Part shown: positions 23,013-35,165 of the stretch, one piece after another | Layout: the number at the start of each line of letters is the position of its first letter | Numbering within the stretch: the first letter of the stretch is position 1 | From: Leucaena leucocephala | Lineage: Eukaryota; Streptophyta; Magnoliopsida; Fabales; Fabaceae | Reading direction: 5' to 3' | DNA length: 64,000 nucleotides | Assembly (NCBI GenBank): GCA_037074615.1 | Contig: CM073558.1 | Coordinates: 9,362,001 to 9,426,000 of the forward strand | Position numbers and translations under genes: made by a program | Notes under the pieces: generated by a model | Seen by the model: only the letters and a program-made list of their open reading frames with translations | Told to the model about the DNA's origin: nothing | The model's database searches: none

Positions 23013-26000
23013 ATTAATCAATATTTTCTTTATAAAATGTTTCTAGATAATGAGCACCACTAGAGTTGAAAGTACATCAGATGTTAGATAATCAATGATT
23101 ATCATAAAGGCGTATCGCAAACTTGAAGATTATCTTCAAAGAATATTAACTATAAGCACCAAATAATTATTCACCGTATAATATTTGAGTTTGTGACAAT
23201 TATATAATAATATTATAGAACTTGATCCAAATCCCATGCATGTTCTCTCTTACCAAACCAAATCCTCATCGAAGCTGTCTTCTGCATATCATTCAGATTT
23301 CTTCTTTTGCTTATCTCATCATTCAAACTTCACATCATTAATTATTAGAATGATATCAAACCGTACCACGTTCAATAAACCTTTTTACCATTTAGAAATT
23401 CAATAAATTAATTGAATAATTAATTAACTAATATCTATGCCTTCTACGTCATAACTTCGAAAGCTTTAAACCCAATAAGATGACTAAGAATCTAATTCAT
23501 GCTATGGATGACAAAAGTGTGTGGAAAATAATATATTTTGAAAAGGCGAACATAAATAAAAATCTGAACAGAAAAAAATGATATAAATATTGTAATATAT
23601 AGTTTGATATTTCTTTTATATTTTAATTTCCTTTTTTGTAATAAAAAAGTTTTAATGAGTTGAGTTTCAAGGACTTACTAGGACCAGAATATACCCCAAG
23701 GCTCAAATAGTACTTATAGAAGTACTTATACATTACTCTCCAACAATATCCTCAAATCAGCAATAAAATTAAAACTCAAAATTTTAAAGATTATGAGTTA
23801 ACTTTTTACTAAACTATGCCAACTTTTGTTGTCTATATTATAATTTTCTATAATGTGATGAAAATATTGCCACTTGAAATTACTAAAATTTAAAGTGGGG
23901 ATGAGGAAAGATATCAAAAACACACAATTTTAACACGTCTTGTTTACCCACTACAGTACCGTTTGCCACTTGAGCTCACCATGATATATGGGGCCCACAA
24001 ATCAAGTTTGTTATTGGTAATAATGATTTTAACAAAGAAATTAATTAATTTGGTAGTACCCATCATCATCTGTGGGTTTAACTGATAAAGTAGAGAGTAC
24101 TACTTTATTGTGGTTCCAGTCGTAGCATTTAGGGAGGCATCCTAACTCCTAGGTGCCTAAGTTTATGTCTGACGATAATACATAGCTCACCCTACCCAAC
24201 ATTAGTATTACCTAGGAGGAAGGAAGACTTTACCCTACCCTTAGATCATAGGTAAGCATAATCCTTTTCTAAAAATTTTTATATAAAAAAAATTAATTTG
24301 GTAGTTTGAAAAATGTCATCAATTCTGTAGTTCATCATGACCAAAAGAAAATGTAATATTTGCTTAGTGATGAACCAAAAGATTTATACTCCTTGATATA
24401 CATATCTTTGAAGAGATCTAGCTATATAAGCTTTCAAATCACTTTTTGTGAACGCGTATAGTTCAATAATGACATACGTGTGGAGACGGTAGTGAGAGTA
24501 AGGCAAAGAGACAGCAGGGAAAAAATTTTGGCCCTACTAATTTTTTTTCAGTGTTTGTGAAAATAGTTTTGTAATCAAAAGAGTTACTAAGTCAGGTCCT
24601 TAATAGATGATAATTTTATAATATAATTTATATTATAAACTATATCTTATATTAAGGATAGGAGGTAATATTTTTTTAAGCACATTTCATACAAGCTGTT
24701 TTTGTTGGAATAATTTTTCTTCTTTTATTTTTTTATAGAAAGTTGTTTTTGATTCCGTACGGTGTTGCATTTTGCTAAATATTGGTCTATATACTCTTTA
24801 TAAAAGGAAAATTAAATTTGATTGCATTCTAAATGAAAAAAGGTTTAATTTTTCTATTTTCCTTTCTTTTTGCTTTTGGTCAGATGAAGATTGCTTTTCT
24901 TTTTGTAAAAGGTAATAGCAAAAGAGATGAAGCTAGAAACGCTAATTGACTAGGTACATTCTGGGTCCATGTATTTGGAACTTCACCTGAAATATAAGAA
25001 ATTCTGTGAGAAAGAAGCAGCAAAAAGAAAACAGAAAAATCTTATGGGCGAGAGCGTTTTCTTTCACTAAATTTCTTCCCTTTACGAGAGAAAAGTTTAA
25101 ACAGAAAAGTCAAGAGAGAACCTATTTGGGATAAGAGAAGAGAAGATCCTCCTTCAAACTTTTGTCCTTTGAGAATGAATCTTAATATTACAATTGACTT
25201 CCAATCGTTCACTGAATCTCAATAGTCTAACTATTTGCACGATTTATAAGGCCCAACGGCAATTGTGTTTCGTGTGTTTCAGGTGTATTTAGACTAACAT
25301 TTAGAGAATAAATATTAAAAACATTAATTCAATGGGATTTTGGAGGTTTTTTGAAAAAAGTTATATTGGTAAAGTGTCTGTTTGGATTGAGGCAAAAATA
25401 ATCACCTTTAAATACACACATAATTGATGTTAATTAGTTGTCTAAGTTTAAATTTTAATTTTATTTTTAACAATTTTATTTTTTTAAGAATTTCGAATGA
25501 CTAAAACTAAAAAAAAAATCAATTATTCATATCATATTTAAATGCCCTATATTTGCTAGAAAACAACAACACAACGGATAATTCTAAATCCTAACTCAAA
25601 AGAACTGATCATTTTGAGTGATGTATAAAATTCAAGCCTTTTAAGAATTGACAAAAACCAAATTGTCAACCCTTTCAAAGTCCTGTTTTTCTGGGCTTCA
25701 GTTAGAATGTTTATTGAAATGGCCATGAAAGGTTCATTGACAAAATGAAACTCTTGACAGTGATGGGGTGGAGGAAAAGAATTGAAAAATAAACGGTAGT
25801 ATTGTAAGAGCAATGCCACTTATAAATCCAAAATAATAATACAAATTAAAAAAGGAGACTCCACTTCTTTTACGAGGCATAATGTAATATTGCCATGTTC
25901 CACATAAATTATTGCTATGACTTTTTCTGCTTGAAGAGGATATATGAGGGTGTGTGCGTGGATCACTTTGGACGAATAATGTCCTCCAAGAGTGCAACAT

Positions 26001-26403
26001 CAAAAACTTATGCTCATACGACTTTCATTCAACGAATCCCACTAGTGTCTCTGCAACATCGTTTTCCATTTAGTAACGAATATCCATCAGTATATATTTA
26101 GTACTGTTACCAACTATTTCAAATTCAAGCATGAGGGTTCTGCAAAAGATTGAATAATATGAGAACCTACTTAATATCAATTGCCATTTTTCTATTTAGA
26201 AAATGGGATACATATTGCCCGTCAAATATTTGTTTTTCATATTTAAAGATAAATAGTATATTATATGAAAAAAAAGTGATTTTGCAGCAGTTTTCTTGTA
26301 ACGGTTTGAAAAAACCGCTACATATGTGATATTGGTCAAGTGGTTATTGTTAGGCATAATTTGTCTTGATGATTTAAAATAATGGAGAAAAAGTTTTAAT
26401 TAT
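23013..26403. other. No gene recognised
   Basis: A 3.4-kb AT-rich stretch. Short frames at 25,556-26,101 on both strands have no recognised product and no codon bias visible to me. An isolated GTAACGGTTTGAAAAAACCGCTAC palindrome-like motif (in two halves around 26,300-26,325) resembles CACTA subterminal DNA. Confidence 0.45.
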
Positions 26404-27273
26404 CACTACTAAAAAAAACTTTTAACGGCACCCATTTGAGCGGTTATTGCAAAAAATACCATTTAGAAAAGGTGATAGTATTTTTATAAATATATTGTTA
26501 AAAATCTTTTAATGGCAGTTTTACTAAAAAAAATCGCCGTTAAAAATAGCCCAACTCAGTAAAAAAAGAGGGTTGGAGTAAAAACTTATCATGCCCCTTA
26601 AAAAAGTGCTATGATAAATACTTTTAATGATGGTTTTACCAACAAACACTATGAAAAGTATTTTTCACAATGTTTTGTTCAAAAACCACCATTGAAAGTT
26701 ATCAGACTTTAACAAACCCTATAGTGAAAACAGTTTTCATGTTTCATTTCATGCCGTTGTGGTCCCCTACCCCACCACCATAGAGCTCAATGATAGCCTA
26801 AGACCAGTCAACTATTAGAAAAAACACTTATCACGATGCTACTTGATGTCCGTTAAAAGGAAAAATATCGTAAAAAGGGAGCTGGCATATTCATAAATAA
26901 GTCTATATTTTAGAAACTTTTAAGTTGGTTTTTCATACAATCTAGTTAAAAGTGACTCAGAGAACTTATAACGGAGGTTTTTATGAAAACCGCCATTATA
27001 AGTCAATCGTTCTGCCTTCTTGCCTTTGCCTCTTCATCCCCTATCTGCAAAAAGAAAGAGTACGTCTCTTGCCTCTTCAGTTCCCAACGTCTTTATCCAT
27101 TAAGTCTCTTGCCTCTTCAGTTCCCAACGTCTATAACCATAATGAGAGAAACTCAACAGATACCTCTTACAAGCTATCTTTTCCTCAATCTTAAATATAC
27201 CCTCCATTATACTTTTTGTTCCATCTGTTTCCTTGTATCATTTGTCTTACTCTCTTTTTTATTTTTCTTCAAA

Positions 27274-27510
27274 ATGATGTCCTCTTCAAGCTCTTCTCTT
27301 TCCCATTCACATAAAAGATCCCATGATTATTTTGAGGACAAGCATCCTCTACCTAACCCGATGCCTGGTTTACTGTTTATAGGCCTCCTCAAACACCTGA
27401 AAGAATTGATAAACCGAATGGATATTTTGCAAAACTCGGTTGAAAAGCTCTTCCTTTAGGTAGAGAACCTTTAAGAAAGGTTTGATATTCTCCGTTCTAA
27501 TATGCACCAG
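27274..27510 (+). pseudogene. Small CACTA-borne ORF: basic N-terminus, FEDKHP motif, coiled coil; unknown function
   Basis: An ATG at 27,274 opens 61 codons: a Ser-rich start, a basic HKRSHDYFEDKHP motif (residues 13-25), then a Leu-rich amphipathic segment (LLKHLKELINRMDI, residues 38-51). Past the TAG at 27,457-27,459 the same frame continues VENL-stop-ERFDILRSNMHQ, so the ancestral protein was longer. A second copy at 60,408 has HKRNRDKFEDKHP and, after a frameshift, LIERLEELIIFF and QKVNRLKDSF, aligning with the coiled-coil part. Conservation of protein features between two diverged elements argues that this was a real transposon gene. I do not recognise a named family; a DNA-binding or dimerising accessory factor is only a guess. 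Confidence 0.5.
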
Positions 27511-27950
27511 GTTTGATAGTCTCTGCTCTGATCTCCACCACTAACTTAACCAGCGACGCTTCCACCACCCTTCAAATTACCTATATGACTCCCAAAACTC
27601 ATATGACTCTGCTTCATCTAATTGAATGGCTTTACCTTTCTTTCATCTCCTTTTTTATTTATAAGTTACAAAATGTAAAGAATAGTTAAACTAGTTAGAA
27701 TTTTTTTAAAGTCAATTAATGTTATAAGTCAATTAGTTTCAGTTTGCTAATCAATTGCTTTATCCTTATCGTTGTCAAAATATATAGCTCAAAACTCAAC
27801 AAACATATATAAAAAGCTTTTTTCTTTATGGGACCTACATCAATTCTACCTTGTTATAATTGTGCGTTCAGCAATGAGTATTTTAAAGGAAATTAAAACT
27901 GCGCATATTTTCAAAAAAAATGATCAAGAAGTCAAATTTATCCTATAAAT

Positions 27951-28181
27951 TAATAATGCAATAATTTACTAATACCGCTGGCATATGTGTCTAATTTATT
28001 GGATAAAAGACTATATGTTATATCTTCAAATAACAGGATCAATGTAAACAAGTGTTTTAATGAAATAATAATGCAACAATTTACTAAATAACGTTAGCAT
28101 AATAAGGTCTAATCTATTGGATTCAAGATTATATGTTATCTTCAAATAATATGGTTAATGTAAAAGTAGTTTAAGGAGTGG
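27951..28181. repeat. Two-copy tandem duplication, period 115
   Basis: TAATAATGCAA(T/C)AATTTACTAA begins at 27,951 and again at 28,066. The units remain alignable through TATATGTTAT and TCTTCAAATAA(C/T)A to the end of each copy. Confidence 0.65.
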
Positions 28182-28450
28182 CTTTTTATAGCAGTTTTTA
28201 TTACAAACTACCATTATAGATACTTGTAATAGTGGGTTTAATCAAAACTGCTGTATAAAGTAATGTCAGACTTTTGACCATAGTTTTACTAAATACTACT
28301 ATTACAAGTATGTGTAACGGTGGTTTTTAATAAAAATTGTCGTAAAAAGTCACAAAATATTCGAAAACCTAATTCACAGTGGGCTTCAAATTTACTTTTC
28401 ACATAGTCGCTTGTGGTCCCATTCTCAACCCCACCATCACAGACTTAGAC
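28182..28450 (+). repeat. CACTA subterminal repeats (second left-end-like block)
   Basis: Alternating motifs such as TATAGCAGTTTTTATTACAAACTACCATTATA and GTAACGGTGGTTTTTAATAAAAATTG fill 28,182-28,345 (each piece shown in part). The next segment, TTGTGGTCCCATTCTCAACCCCACCATCAC in the sequence, parallels the one near 26,755. This is a second left-end region of the same element type, placed directly before the Transposase_24 module. Confidence 0.55.
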
Positions 28451-29109
28451 GAAAGGCATTTTCTATTGTTTTTTACCTATTTTCAGTGCACTACATCTTC
28501 GTTAACTGCCTCTGTCATCATTCTCATCTTCAAAGTTATAAGTTATTGTTTAACCTTTTCATTATTTATGTCAATATTAGTAGTACTAAGTTAAGAGTTT
28601 TGTGAGGCTTTTTTGTTGTGCAAGTATGTTGGTTCTTGTGAGTGCCTTTTTTGGCGGGCTTTAATAGTTAAGTTATATAGTTGTATCTATGATGAAATTT
28701 ATGAGGTTGTTCTTCTCATTATTCTGTACTTGGGTTATGAATACTAACTCCATTGTGTTTCTTGGTCAAGAATGAAAGAGAAGAGAGAAAACAAAAGGAA
28801 TTCATAGGTGAAGAGAGGGAACAGAGGGAGACGAGAGATAGAGAATTCTAGGAAATAGAGGGATAATCACTGTAATGTCATTCTTAGTATACCCTACATC
28901 TGGTTTGTTCGATTATTTATAGGCTAGGGGTGTCAATGACAATACTTAGGTATAACAGTAAAACTAAATAGTCAGTCTTGTATTAATTCATAACAGACTC
29001 ACCCAGAGGTCTATGAATTAGTGTTGTAGCTTTACCTAGAATTAGTTTATGATTCAAACACTATTTTTTGTTGCTGGTTAGTTGTATCATATTTTTAACT
29101 TTATTTATT
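28451..29109. other. CACTA leader or insertion, no gene recognised
   Basis: Short frames only. A purine-rich AGAGAGAAAACAAAAGG tract at 28,780-28,860 is followed by a stretch unlike CACTA leader DNA and may be a small insertion. Confidence 0.35.
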
Positions 29110-32100
29110 GCTTTTTGAACAGAGCAGGAACATTTCAATTTTGGTTAGCAAGGGAAGAAAAGAAGAAGAGGCCCTACCCGTATGTAATGGGTCTCTAAGA
29201 CGTATAAGGGGTCACATCCCACGAGGTTACTAGTTGAATATGATCCTGATATGAAGGCAACTGGTCAAAATGGGCTAGTGACTAATAACTATGTTAGCCA
29301 TATAGTACATATTAAGATTAGCATCGTGTACCCTAACTGGAAGGAGTTCGACCATAAATACAATAATATTATTTGGGAGCACATTTTGGTACATTTCTAA
29401 CTTTATATTCCACCTATCTACTTTAGTTATTCATAATTTTTGTCCCTTATTGTAGCTTCATCCTATTTTTTTTGTACTTCCACGCAGCAAATTTTGATAT
29501 TCTCGCCACTTCAAGCATGACGCAACAATCTTAAAGCAATATGAAGAATGGTGGAGGTACTTTAAGTCAAACTTTGTGAAGAACTACCTCTGAGGCAGTA
29601 AGATGGGGAACATCCTAATACCATATAGCCCAATGTTAGTAATGAAGCTTGGGCATTGTTTCATCAACGGTAGGAAGAGGCTACTTATGAGGTTTGATGT
29701 CTACTATAAACTTATATTTTAAATAATTTAGTTAGTAATGAATGTACATTTTAATCAATTAATCAAACTTTATTTCATTTTTATAGGCTATTTGTAAGAG
29801 GAATAAAGAAATAGCAAAGAAGAATGTGTACCACCACCATATGTCTCGAGGGTTCAGTGTCCTTGAGAGGAAAATAATGGAAGAGCAGTTGCAGACTGCA
29901 CAATAAGCAACTATATCAGACCCTAGTGCCTCAGACCCTTCTTTACCCATCAACATCCAACGTCCATATCGCCAACAAAAATGGAAGGATGCAAGGGTGA
30001 AGAAGGGATAATACATCACTCCAGAGGTTGCTACAGTTGTTGAAAGAATTATAACTAATTAATTTAAATACTAATAATTTATATGTTATTCTTGCTCTTT
30101 AGTTATTTTAACTTGGTAACTTGTATATATTATAGGATGCATTGGATCAACAAGCATCCTAAGGGTGTTTTGTTCTAGAAAAAAGAATAGACATCCTAGA
30201 GATAGCTAGTAGGACCTCTGACCACTCAGGTTGAGTGAGAGGGGTCCCCAAAGGAGTGATACATGAAGATTTTTTTGGCTCTGCCTCTCGAAGAAGAAGT
30301 GTACCCTCTGCAGACATTCTTCAAGATGAGTTGAAAAGGTTTGAGATGAATTTAAAGCACAAAATCAAGTAGAGTAGGAAAACATAAGCTCCAAGATAGA
30401 TGCTAGAGTCTAAGAACTTATGGATGCTAGGCTCCAGTAGGCCTTGATGATGACAAGCTTCCCCACACCTAGCCAAAATTCAAAGGTAAAGACATATTCA
30501 TTTACTTCTTTTCAAGGGACCTTTAAAATGTATTTTTTTCTTGGCTAATTTTGTTTCTATTTTTAGAGTCTCCTATAGTGACAAGTGGAAAGGGCATCGC
30601 CATTAAGGAGAAGTTTGTTTCCCAACCATCTGATACTGACCCTACCCTTGAGCATAACGAGGACAATGGGGAAAATTGTAGTCTCTATATTGTGATAGAC
30701 CAAGGGACTACATTAATCCCTTATGGTATCGTGTACCCAAATGCCACAATAATTCACCATAAAATAATTCATGATGGCAAAGTCAAGGTCATAGGACACT
30801 GCATAAAGAAATGTTCAAGCACTGCACTGATTACTTGCCCCACTGACGAGGTCAAAATATTGGACAAAACTCTAGGGTAGTTTATTATGTAGCCAACATA
30901 TCTGATCAAATTGAGAAAGCGGGTCACACTGGAGCCAGTGCCTCAGAAGTAAACCCTAAAGGGTCTAGAACAAAAAAAGGCACCACAAAAGTCCAAAGTT
31001 AAGAGGTTGAAAGGAGACAAGCTTAGACCTCTTTGTGAGAACATATCCTTGAGATATTTTGGTATAGCAATTCTTCAATCTATGGTAGTAGGATTAGAGG
31101 AAGTACTTAGTTTCATTATTCTGTTTGAGGTTTTGACCATAAAGGAGCTTTACAAATTCACCCTATATAGGAATGACATAGTGCAATTCCTAAATTTTAA
31201 GGAGCTGGATTCAATTGTCATATAGTGTACATATTGCAAATTATAAATTTATTTTAATACTTTATATTTAACCATTCATGTAGTACTGACTCCTTTCTCT
31301 ATTAACAATAGCTACTTCTATTAGAGATGCCTAGAAGAAGCAAAATAAGACACATATGGCTTCATGTGTCCTCAATGTGTCTAAGAGATAGGCACCGATA
31401 GGAAATTGAGAATTATGTACATGGTCGACATTATAACCCATATCATGAGAAAGATATATTTTGTACCTTACATTAAAGGGTAACTATACTCTTATACTTG
31501 GCACACTCATATACATATTATAATACATTTATATATAACATTTTTCATATTTTGTAGTACACATTAGACTTTGCTTGTCATAGAGCCTGAAAATAATGTG
31601 GTGTACTATTTGATTCATTGTTTGGATGGCCAGATACCGAGATTATTTCTATTATCAACATTGTTTTTTTTCATAGATTTGTTAACATAAAAATTTAGCA
31701 AGTTATATGATATCTTTTTTTTCTAATTGGGGATAGGGTTGTGCAAGGCTTCAACTTCTTCAGAGGCCATCCATTTAGTACGAATCCTTCATGGATTTAT
31801 CCTCAAGTAAATACTTTTCAAATAATTAAGTTTTAGTTTTCAAAAATTTATTAGGTATAAAGTTAGTCACTAATATGCTATATGTTTTTCCATTTTGTTA
31901 ATATCGCTGTCAACCTAACAGTGTTAAGTACGGATATTATATAATCTGATATATGAACAAGATCATTGAGATAGGATCACGGATAGCTTACAAGAGGTAT
32001 GTAGTGTTTACCTATTATTTCTAACTTGTAGTTGTTCGAGGAGAATGACATAAGCTTTGAAGATAAGCAAATCCACTCAATGATGGATTATTTGGCAAAA

Positions 32101-32125
32101 ACCATCATTGAGAACTTGCCTTAAT
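29110..32125 (+). pseudogene. En/Spm Transposase_24 plus Ulp1-like protease gene, multi-exon, broken
   Basis: Pieces appear in order with intron-like gaps: KKRRRGPTRM and LLVEYDPDMKATGQNG (29,150-29,280), KISIVYPNWKEFDHKY (29,315-29,365), then at 29,786-30,050 KNVYHHHMSRGF and RQQKWKDARVKKG, then VRGVPKGV (30,235). All are typical of the plant Ptta/En/Spm transposase family. 30,551-30,880 and 31,007-31,225 are the following conserved region. From 31,330 a C48 (Ulp1-like) cysteine-protease domain is visible: THxTLLVIEPENNVVYYL at 31,560, with the expected Trp now a stop and the DSL box lost by a one-base deletion, then QPNSVKYGYYII at 31,913, where the expected catalytic Cys is Tyr. Many stops make it non-functional. 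Confidence 0.75.
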
Positions 32126-32329
32126 CAATCATCCATTTTCGTGTATATATGATTGTACAATATCCATGTATATATGATTGTATTATATTTGGTTCATTGC
32201 ATGCATTAATAAGAATTCGAATTATATTATTACTATATATTAACATTTAATTTGGATTTTTGTATAGCTTATTTCATGCTTTATTCTTATATATTATAGT
32301 TTGTCTTCATTTTGGCAAATACAAGGTGG
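32126..32329. other. Spacer after the Ulp1-like exon
   Basis: AT-rich, with GTATATATGATTGTA repeated near 32,143 and 32,166. It contains no coding signal. Confidence 0.4.
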
Positions 32330-32730
32330 TATTGATGAGAAAATTAAAAGAAACTATAAGAAAAAATTAAGTCTTTAATGGAGGTTTTATATAAAAATAG
32401 CTGTTACAAGTATAGACTGTAACAACTGTTACATGTAAAACTGTTATTATAAGAAACTTACTAGTCAAGTTTGATAGATAACCAACTTTATTTGAGTTTT
32501 TATTTTTAACTCATAACATTGACTTTAAAAGGAGATCTTTGGAATTGTTGTTGAATTAGGTTTGTTGGTTGATTTATGTTGTTAATTGGTTGGTTTGGGA
32601 TCTTTATATTGAAGGGGATTCATTATATATTTAAAGAGAAACTCTACCAAAATTTTTATAAAATAAAAAGGCATTCCTTTTAATTTGACAACTATGCAAA
32701 ATTTTTATAAAATAATGGGCATTCCTAATT
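32330..32730 (+). repeat. CACTA subterminal region between two transposase copies
   Basis: AATGGAGGTTTTATATAAAAATAGCTGTTACA-type motifs (given in part) at 32,378-32,455, then DNA matching the reverse complement of 7200-7430. It marks a junction between two copies of the same element family. Confidence 0.5.
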
Positions 32731-32739
32731 TTTTATTGT

Positions 32740-33485
32740 TTGGTGAACAAGACATGGATGGTGCTGATTAGCAATGTTTTGTTTAGCAAGATTCTGGCTA
32801 GCATACCACTACCTCTATCAATAAGAAAAGAGGTAGAGGCCCGACCCATATGAAAATTATGGCTAAGATAGATGATAATACATAGTGCATAAAGTTACTA
32901 GTGGAGTTTGATTATTTAATAAGGAAATAGGTGGAAACAGTGCTAAGCTGAATAATTATGTGGGTCATCTAGCATGTACTAAGATTAGCATCGAGTATGA
33001 CAATTGGAAAGGGATAAAGAGCAATGTGAAGGACACGGTTTGGGAGGATATTTTGGTAGTTTTCTAATTATATCTTTCTTTTATTTGTTTTAGTTATTAT
33101 TCTATTCTTCTACAAAACTCTTAAATACATGTTGTACTTTATAAGGTATGAAGTTTTAATATTTTCTAATTGGTTCAATATTTTTTTTTATGTTGTTAGT
33201 ACTACCATCAACTTGGAGGTGTTGAGTGTAGATATTATGTAATCCACTATATGCATGAGATCATCAAGATATAGCTAACTGAGAGGCTACACGAGGTAAA
33301 AACATGGGACATGATTAATATTTCGTGATTCACCAATTTTTTCACATTTATAATATTTGCCTAATTATTTTGTTACTTCTAACTTGCAGAATTTATTCAA
33401 TACTAAAATGGGATATGACACCAAACTCATAGACTCAATGAGGGATGATTTGGCAAGCCTAATTGTAAATCACATTCTTGAATGA
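32740..33485 (+). pseudogene. Second Transposase_24/Ulp1 copy, internal deletion derivative
   Basis: STTTSINKKRGRGPTHM (32,808-32,860), LLVEFD, LNNYVGHLACTKISIEYDN and TVWEDILV (to 33,060) match the first transposase exon of the copy at 29,150. After an intron-like gap the next coding piece is YHQLGGVECRYYVIHYMHEI at 33,203-33,265, the extreme C-terminal Ulp1 motif. Everything between is missing. Unlike the upstream copy, the catalytic-type Cys is kept here, but the following Gly is Arg. A last piece, LFNTKMGYDTKLIDSM (33,390), matches the tail exon of the upstream copy (LFEENDISFEDKQIHSM). Confidence 0.7.
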
Positions 33486-33878
33486 TTTATTTTGAATATT
33501 GGTATTGATTAGGTCTTTTTACTTGATTATAGTTCAACTACTGAGGATGAAGTGTTATGTTTTTATTGGATAGTGCACAGATGATGTGGTACACTCAATA
33601 CATACAAGAATTTCTCTTTTTATAACAACCACCATACGTAGCTAGTTTTCCCTCTTCTTCCTTGGTGTTGATGTCATCTTCTTTTGTCTCTTTTGTTATC
33701 TATCACTCTATTGTTTATCCTTCTTAGGCGCTTTCAAGGTTTTTTCATTATTTTTTTCCATCGTCTATTGATCTATCATTTTGCCATTATACATTGATAA
33801 GTAATTTATATACTTTGATATAAATATATATATTGATGTGTGGTTTGTTTTTCTATTGTTGCTTTTATTAGACCATAT
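33486..33878. other. No gene recognised
   Basis: T-rich spacer between the transposase copy and the LTR-like block. Confidence 0.5.
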
Positions 33879-35165
33879 GTTTTGATAATAACAAACAAAG
33901 TTTTTGAGAAGTGTTCAAGATTGAGTTTTTATTCCGATACAATGTTATTTCACTGCTTATATACTATATAAATATTATATTATATGATTGTATTGTTAGC
34001 GCTTTGTTGAAAGAGTTTATTCATAATAAGGATCAAATTTATTTGAAGATAACCTGTATAAGATTATTATTTCAAATCTCATTCAAATATTGGTTTTGAA
34101 AGTTTTCACTCCTCTATATCTTTATTCAAAATAGTATTAGAAATAATGACTTATTTTTATAATTACGCTTATATGAAAAAGATATTTTGATCATCTTATT
34201 ATTCTGATAAAGTTTCTAAACTACCAGGATACTGGTCTTTTGAACTACTATGCTATAATTATTCTCATACATATCCTAATAATATATTTGATATAAGTTG
34301 AAAAGTTATTTATCATTATGTTAGATACTATTATTTCTTATTAGAAATATGCTCTATCTGAAATGTTACTTTCTGTGTTATTCTAAATATGGTTTAAGAT
34401 AAGTTTATTTCTTCATATACATTTTAGTTATCTAGAAATATTATTGGAATATGAGTTACAACTTTCGATTCAATAATCTTTATTGTTTCAAAATAATATA
34501 TGAATCAAGTTGTATTTCTTAGAAATTAATTAGCACTGATTAATGAAATAATACTGAGTTAATATCTAATTTATATATGCTTCTATTGAAGAACGTGCAC
34601 AATGGATAAAAGACACTCAAGTCTACTTTTTTGAAGAAGAATTTAATGCAACCACCTGATATAACCAATGAACATAATAACATTCCTAATGAGAAGAATT
34701 TGTTTCTAATGGGAAGATGCTATCTCCAAATGGATTCACATCAAAGTTCAATTATGAAAGTAGAAGAGCATTCATCTCATAAGTACACCCATGAATTGAG
34801 AACACGCTAGATTGATCAAGCACTCTGTTGCATTCTATACTCTCTACACTTCATACTTGAATTTTAGTGTTTATTAGAATATTCTCTTCAAGAGAGTGAT
34901 TGTCGTAAAAACATTTTTATGCTTATGTGAGATTGTCTTAAGGTCAAGTAGATCTTGTAGACTAGTTGTAAAATTATAAGTAGTAAGGGGGGAGTGATTG
35001 ACTTGGCAGATAACCAAGGTTTATTGTACTATGGCCATTAAGATCCCATTGGAATCTTGAAAATATAGTGGAAATCTCAGGAGTGCCTTTGGGACTGGAT
35101 GTAAGTTAGGTGGATTATGCCAGGATAAATTGATCCATGTTTATATATTCTTGCTACTCATACCT
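33879..35165 (+). mobile_element. Probable SIRE/Maximus-type copia solo LTR
   Basis: It begins TGTTTTGATAATAACAAAC, a start typical of SIRE-lineage LTRs. The right part (34,880-35,120) contains the long series of short phrases seen in the R/U5 of such LTRs (AGAGAGTGATTGTCG, AAGGTCAAGTAGATCTTG, CAGGAGTGCC, GGACTGGATGTAAG, GGATTATGCCAGGATAAATTG). No primer site or gag follows. The right boundary is approximate and I found no clear target duplication. Confidence 0.4.

Larger units (their letters stand above)
26404..28181 (+). mobile_element. CACTA (En/Spm) element, left part
   Basis: The terminus CACTACTAAAAAAAAC is followed by subterminal repeats TTTTAACGGC, AATGGCAGTTTTACT, AAAATCGCCGTTAAAA and GATGGTTTTACC up to 26,700, then a T-rich leader and a small coding frame at 27,274. 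The structure parallels the element at 60,003, which has the same kind of terminus and the same small protein. No matching right terminus is found nearby, so it may continue into the Transposase_24 region at 29-32 kb or be truncated. Confidence 0.65.

Noticed and set aside
25556..26101. Overlapping frames of 68-89 codons on both strands as a possible gene
   Set aside because: They lack domains, codon signal and promoter context, and overlap each other in opposite directions.
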